Below, piece by piece: positions 4,495 through 7,397 of a stretch of DNA of 7,397 bases. Made by a program: the position numbers and the translations under genes. Source of the DNA: SIG714 sp045629725. GTDB taxonomy: Bacteria > Bacillota > Clostridia > Oscillospirales > CAG-272. The stretch is from assembly GCA_045629725.1 (NCBI GenBank), contig JAZQRT010000133.1:1-7397 (forward strand), in the 5' to 3' direction. The notes beneath the pieces are model-generated. The model was not told the DNA's origin. It was given only the letters and a program-made list of their open reading frames with translations, and did not search any database. Position 1 is the stretch's first letter; every line of letters begins with the position of its first letter.

Positions 4495-6726
4495 ATGGAA
4501 CATAGAAATTGGCAGGGATTTAATGAGGGTGCTTGGATGGACGAAATAAACGTCCGTGATTTCATTCAGAAAAATTACAAAGCCTACGAGGGCGATGAAG
4601 GCTTCCTTGAAGGTCCCACAAAGCGTACAAGCGATCTTATGAAGAAGGTAAGATCTCTCTTTACACTTGAAAGTCAGTACGGAGGAGTGCTTGATATTGA
4701 CACGGCGACGGTATCGTCCCTCAAGAATTATTCTCCCGGATATATCGACAAGGAAAACGAGCTCATCGTCGGTCTTCAGACTAACCGTCCGCTCAAAAGA
4801 GGCGTAAACCCCTTTGGCGGTATGAGAATGGCAAAGAGCGCCTGCGAGGCATACGGATACAAGCTCAGCGAGAAGGTTGAGGAGGAATTCAAATACCGTA
4901 CCACACACAACGACGGTGTATTCCGCGCATATACCGATGAAATGCGTCTTGCTCGCCGCAGCCACGTTATCACAGGTCTTCCCGATGCTTACGGCAGAGG
5001 AAGAATCATCGGAGATTACAGACGAGTTGCCCTTTACGGTGTTGACCGTCTTATCGCAGAAAAGAAGAAGGATAAGGCAGCTTTAACGGGCGGAGTGTTC
5101 GACACCGAAACCATTCGTCTTGACGAGGAGCTTTTCCAGCAGATCACCTTCCTTGGTTATATGAAGGATATGGCGGCAATGTACGGCTATGACATCAGCG
5201 AGCCTGCATCAAACGCGCGCGAGGCGATCCAGTGGACGTATTTTGCTTACCTTGCTTCCATCAAGGAGCAGAACGGCGCGGCAATGTCCCTTGGCAGAGT
5301 GAGCACCTTCTTTGATATTTATTTTGAAAGAGATATCCAAAACGGCGTTCTCACAGAGGCGGGCGCACAGGAGCTTATGGACGATTTCGTAATCAAGCTC
5401 CGTATGGCGCGTCACCTCAGAACTCCCGAATACAACGAGCTTTTCGGCGGAGATCCCATGTGGATAACGGAAGCCGTGGGCGGTATGGGCGAAAACGGAA
5501 AAACTCTTGTAACCAAAACAAGCTTCCGTATGCTCAATACACTTTATACTCTCGGCTCATCACCCGAGCCCAATCTTACGATCCTTTGGTCCAATGCGCT
5601 TCCCGAGGGCTTTAAGAAGTTCTGCGCCAAGGTATCCGTTGATACCGACTCCATTCAGTATGAGAATGACGATATCATGCGTCCCATTTACGGTGACGAT
5701 TATGCCATCGCCTGCTGTGTATCTGCCATGAAGGTCGGTAAGCAAATGCAGTTCTTCGGGGCTCGCTGCAACCTTGCAAAGCCCCTTCTTATTGCGATCA
5801 ACGGCGGCTACGATACCACAAGCGGAATCCATATCGGACCTCAGATGCCCGTTCTTGAAGGGGATACCTTAAGCTACGACGCTGTTGAGGAGCGCTTCGA
5901 TATCTACCTTGAGTGGCTTTCAAAGCTTTACGTTAACACAATGAACGTTATCCACTATATGCACGATAAGTACGCCTATGAAAAGACTCAGATGGCGCTT
6001 CACGATACCAAGGTCGGACGCTTTATGGCCTTCGGTATTGCGGGACTTTCCGTTGTTGCCGACTCCTTCAGCGCGATCAAGTATGCCGAGGTAAAGACCG
6101 TCAAGGACGAAAACGGCTTTGTGGTCGATTTTGAAACTGTGGGAAGCTTCCCCAAGTACGGTAACGATGACGACCGTGTGGACCTTATTGCCAAGGAGCT
6201 TGCGCACAAGACCATCACTCAGCTCAGAAAGAATCCTACCTACAGAAAGGCAGAGCATACACTTTCCGTGCTTACCATCACCTCAAACGTTACCTACGGA
6301 AAGCACACAGGTGCAACCCCCGACGGAAGAAAGGCATCTCAGGCATTCGCGCCCGGAGCAAACCCCATGCACAACCGCGAGGAAAACGGCGCGCTCGCTT
6401 CTCTTAACTCCGTTGCCAAGATCAGCTATGACGATTGCCGCGACGGTATCTCCAACACCTTCTCCATCACTCCCGATGCGCTCGGAAGATCGGATGAGGA
6501 AAGAGTTGGTAACCTTGTCAATATACTTGACGGATATTTTGCAAAAAAGGCGCACCACATCAACGTAAACGTGCTTAACCGCGAGGTGCTTATGAAGGCG
6601 TATGAGGATCCCGAGGCGTACCCCAACCTCACCATCAGAGTTTCGGGCTATGCCGTAAACTTCCACAAGCTCTCCCGTGAGCAGCAAAAGGAAGTAATTT
6701 CCAGAACCTTCCATGAAGCCCTTTGA
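4495..6726 (+). CDS. pflB: Pyruvate formate-lyase (formate C-acetyltransferase)
   Basis: Cytoplasmic glycyl-radical enzyme that converts pyruvate and CoA into acetyl-CoA and formate, a main energy-yielding step of anaerobic fermentation. The 743-aa product is of normal length (E. coli PflB is 760 aa). The catalytic cysteine pair is Cys407-Cys408 in IACCVSAM, followed by the highly conserved VGKQMQFFGAR and NLAKPLL segments. The glycyl-radical loop near the C-terminus reads RVSGYAVNF, with Gly718 as the radical site. The CCVS pair and this loop separate true PFL from glycerol or diol dehydratases and choline lyase, which have a single active-site cysteine. The start is set by GAGGTGA 7 nt upstream. 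pflA follows with overlapping ends, so the two are surely co-transcribed from the promoter at 4360. No break or missing key residue is visible. Confidence 0.98.
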   Translation: MEHRNWQGFNEGAWMDEINVRDFIQKNYKAYEGDEGFLEGPTKRTSDLMKKVRSLFTLESQYGGVLDIDTATVSSLKNYSPGYIDKENELIVGLQTNRPLKRGVNPFGGMRMAKSACEAYGYKLSEKVEEEFKYRTTHNDGVFRAYTDEMRLARRSHVITGLPDAYGRGRIIGDYRRVALYGVDRLIAEKKKDKAALTGGVFDTETIRLDEELFQQITFLGYMKDMAAMYGYDISEPASNAREAIQWTYFAYLASIKEQNGAAMSLGRVSTFFDIYFERDIQNGVLTEAGAQELMDDFVIKLRMARHLRTPEYNELFGGDPMWITEAVGGMGENGKTLVTKTSFRMLNTLYTLGSSPEPNLTILWSNALPEGFKKFCAKVSVDTDSIQYENDDIMRPIYGDDYAIACCVSAMKVGKQMQFFGARCNLAKPLLIAINGGYDTTSGIHIGPQMPVLEGDTLSYDAVEERFDIYLEWLSKLYVNTMNVIHYMHDKYAYEKTQMALHDTKVGRFMAFGIAGLSVVADSFSAIKYAEVKTVKDENGFVVDFETVGSFPKYGNDDDRVDLIAKELAHKTITQLRKNPTYRKAEHTLSVLTITSNVTYGKHTGATPDGRKASQAFAPGANPMHNREENGALASLNSVAKISYDDCRDGISNTFSITPDALGRSDEERVGNLVNILDGYFAKKAHHINVNVLNREVLMKAYEDPEAYPNLTIRVSGYAVNFHKLSREQQKEVISRTFHEAL

Positions 6727-7397
6727 AAATAAAAATGCTTCCGCTGTGGGAAGGATAAACTCCATTCAGTCAATGGGTACTCTTGACGGTCCCGGCGTCA
6801 GGTTCGTTGTTTTCCTGCAGGGGTGTAATCTCAGATGCGGTATCTGTCACAATCCCGATACTTGGTACGCATCACAGGGGGATATATACAGTGCCGAGGA
6901 GCTTGCAACAAGGGCAGGACGGTATAAAGAATATTTCGGCGCAAGGGGCGGTGTTACCCTTTCGGGCGGAGAGCCTCTTTTACAGCCCCTGTTTGCAAGG
7001 GAATTCTTTGAAAGATGTCACGATCAGGGTATAAATACCTGTCTTGATACCTCGGGAAGTATATTGACACAGGATGTGAAGTCGCTTCTTGCGGTAACGG
7101 ACCGAGTTCTGCTTGACGTAAAGTACCACACGGACGAGCTTTACCGTAAGCACGTGGGATGCTCCCTCAATGCGCCTCTCGCCTTCCTTGAATATTTGCA
7201 GGAAAGGAAAATCCCCACAACGCTTCGTCAGGTCATCGTTCCCACCCTTAACGATAACAATGAAAATATGGACTTCCTCGGAAAGATTATCGGGGGACAT
7301 TCCTGCATCGATACCGTGGAGCTTCTGCCCTTTAAGAAGATCTGTACGGTGAAATACCAAAACCTCGGAATCCCCTTTCCCTTCGAGAATTTCGACG
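6713..7397 (+). CDS. pflA: Pyruvate formate-lyase activating enzyme (radical SAM), partial (C-terminus beyond right edge)
   Basis: Radical-SAM enzyme that uses a [4Fe-4S] cluster and S-adenosylmethionine to abstract hydrogen from the glycine of PflB and so activate it. The 228 visible codons begin MKPFENKNAS and include GRINSIQSMGTLDGPGVRF (13-31), the cluster motif CNLRCGIC (Cys38, Cys42, Cys45; CX3CX2C), HNPDTW, and the SAM-binding LSGGEPLLQ (83-91). The family is about 245 aa, so only some 15-30 residues should be missing. An in-frame stop at 6695-6697 leaves ATG 6713 as the first start; it overlaps the last 14 nt of pflB. No Shine-Dalgarno sequence lies at normal distance (AAGGAAG is about 18 nt away), which points to translational coupling with pflB. 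GTG at 6746 is a poorer alternative because no ribosome binding site precedes it. Confidence 0.96.
   Translation, partial: MKPFENKNASAVGRINSIQSMGTLDGPGVRFVVFLQGCNLRCGICHNPDTWYASQGDIYSAEELATRAGRYKEYFGARGGVTLSGGEPLLQPLFAREFFERCHDQGINTCLDTSGSILTQDVKSLLAVTDRVLLDVKYHTDELYRKHVGCSLNAPLAFLEYLQERKIPTTLRQVIVPTLNDNNENMDFLGKIIGGHSCIDTVELLPFKKICTVKYQNLGIPFPFENFD

Noticed and set aside
4198..4965. Minus-strand open frame of 255 codons
   Set aside because: Antisense to the pflB start, the pfl promoter and the repeat mosaic. It would conflict with the strong pfl promoter and shows no domain.
6283..6765. Minus-strand open frame of 160 codons over the pflB/pflA junction
   Set aside because: Shadow of the pflB coding sequence; no start signal and no recognisable product.

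Overview
The window fits a low-to-mid GC anaerobic Bacillota, most likely a gut-type Clostridia (Oscillospiraceae/Lachnospiraceae-like). The grounds are strong GAGGTGA-type ribosome binding sites, consensus sigma-A promoters, a pyruvate formate-lyase operon, an EF-G paralogue of the class common in Clostridia, and intergenic spaces filled with short GC-rich palindromic repeats. The genus cannot be fixed from the sequence alone.

Layout. (1) Positions 1-1137, minus strand: a carbohydrate kinase of the ribokinase (PfkB) family fused at its C-terminus to an AraC-type helix-turn-helix DNA-binding domain. It runs off the left edge, so only 379 N-terminal residues are visible. (2) 1138-1863: a divergent intergenic region with a short promoter-proximal part for the kinase, a repeat cluster at about 1286-1544, and an AT-rich stretch carrying a consensus promoter for the next gene. 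(3) 1864-3927, plus strand: a complete EF-G-like translational GTPase (687 aa) of the paralogue class that lacks the catalytic histidine after DTPG, followed by a strong intrinsic terminator. (4) 4000-4350: a gene-free mosaic of direct and inverted repeats, one of which is a second copy of a 48-bp element from the first intergenic region. (5) 4360-7397, plus strand: a near-perfect promoter (TTGACA-17-TATACT), a structured 5' leader, pflB (complete, 743 aa) and pflA (partial, 228 codons visible). The pflA start codon overlaps the end of pflB.

How the genes work together. pflB and pflA form one functional unit: the radical-SAM activase PflA installs the glycyl radical on Gly718 of PflB, which splits pyruvate into acetyl-CoA and formate during anaerobic fermentation. 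The EF-G-like gene stands alone between its own promoter and terminator. The kinase-AraC gene is transcribed away from it. Nothing in the sequence links these three units by function.

The least ordinary item is the kinase/AraC-HTH fusion, which suggests one polypeptide that both phosphorylates a sugar or nucleoside and binds DNA. Secondary points are the 48-bp intergenic repeat shared by the two gaps, the palindromic mosaic before pflB, and the folded pflB leader. I found no CRISPR array, tRNA, rRNA, insertion sequence or prophage gene.
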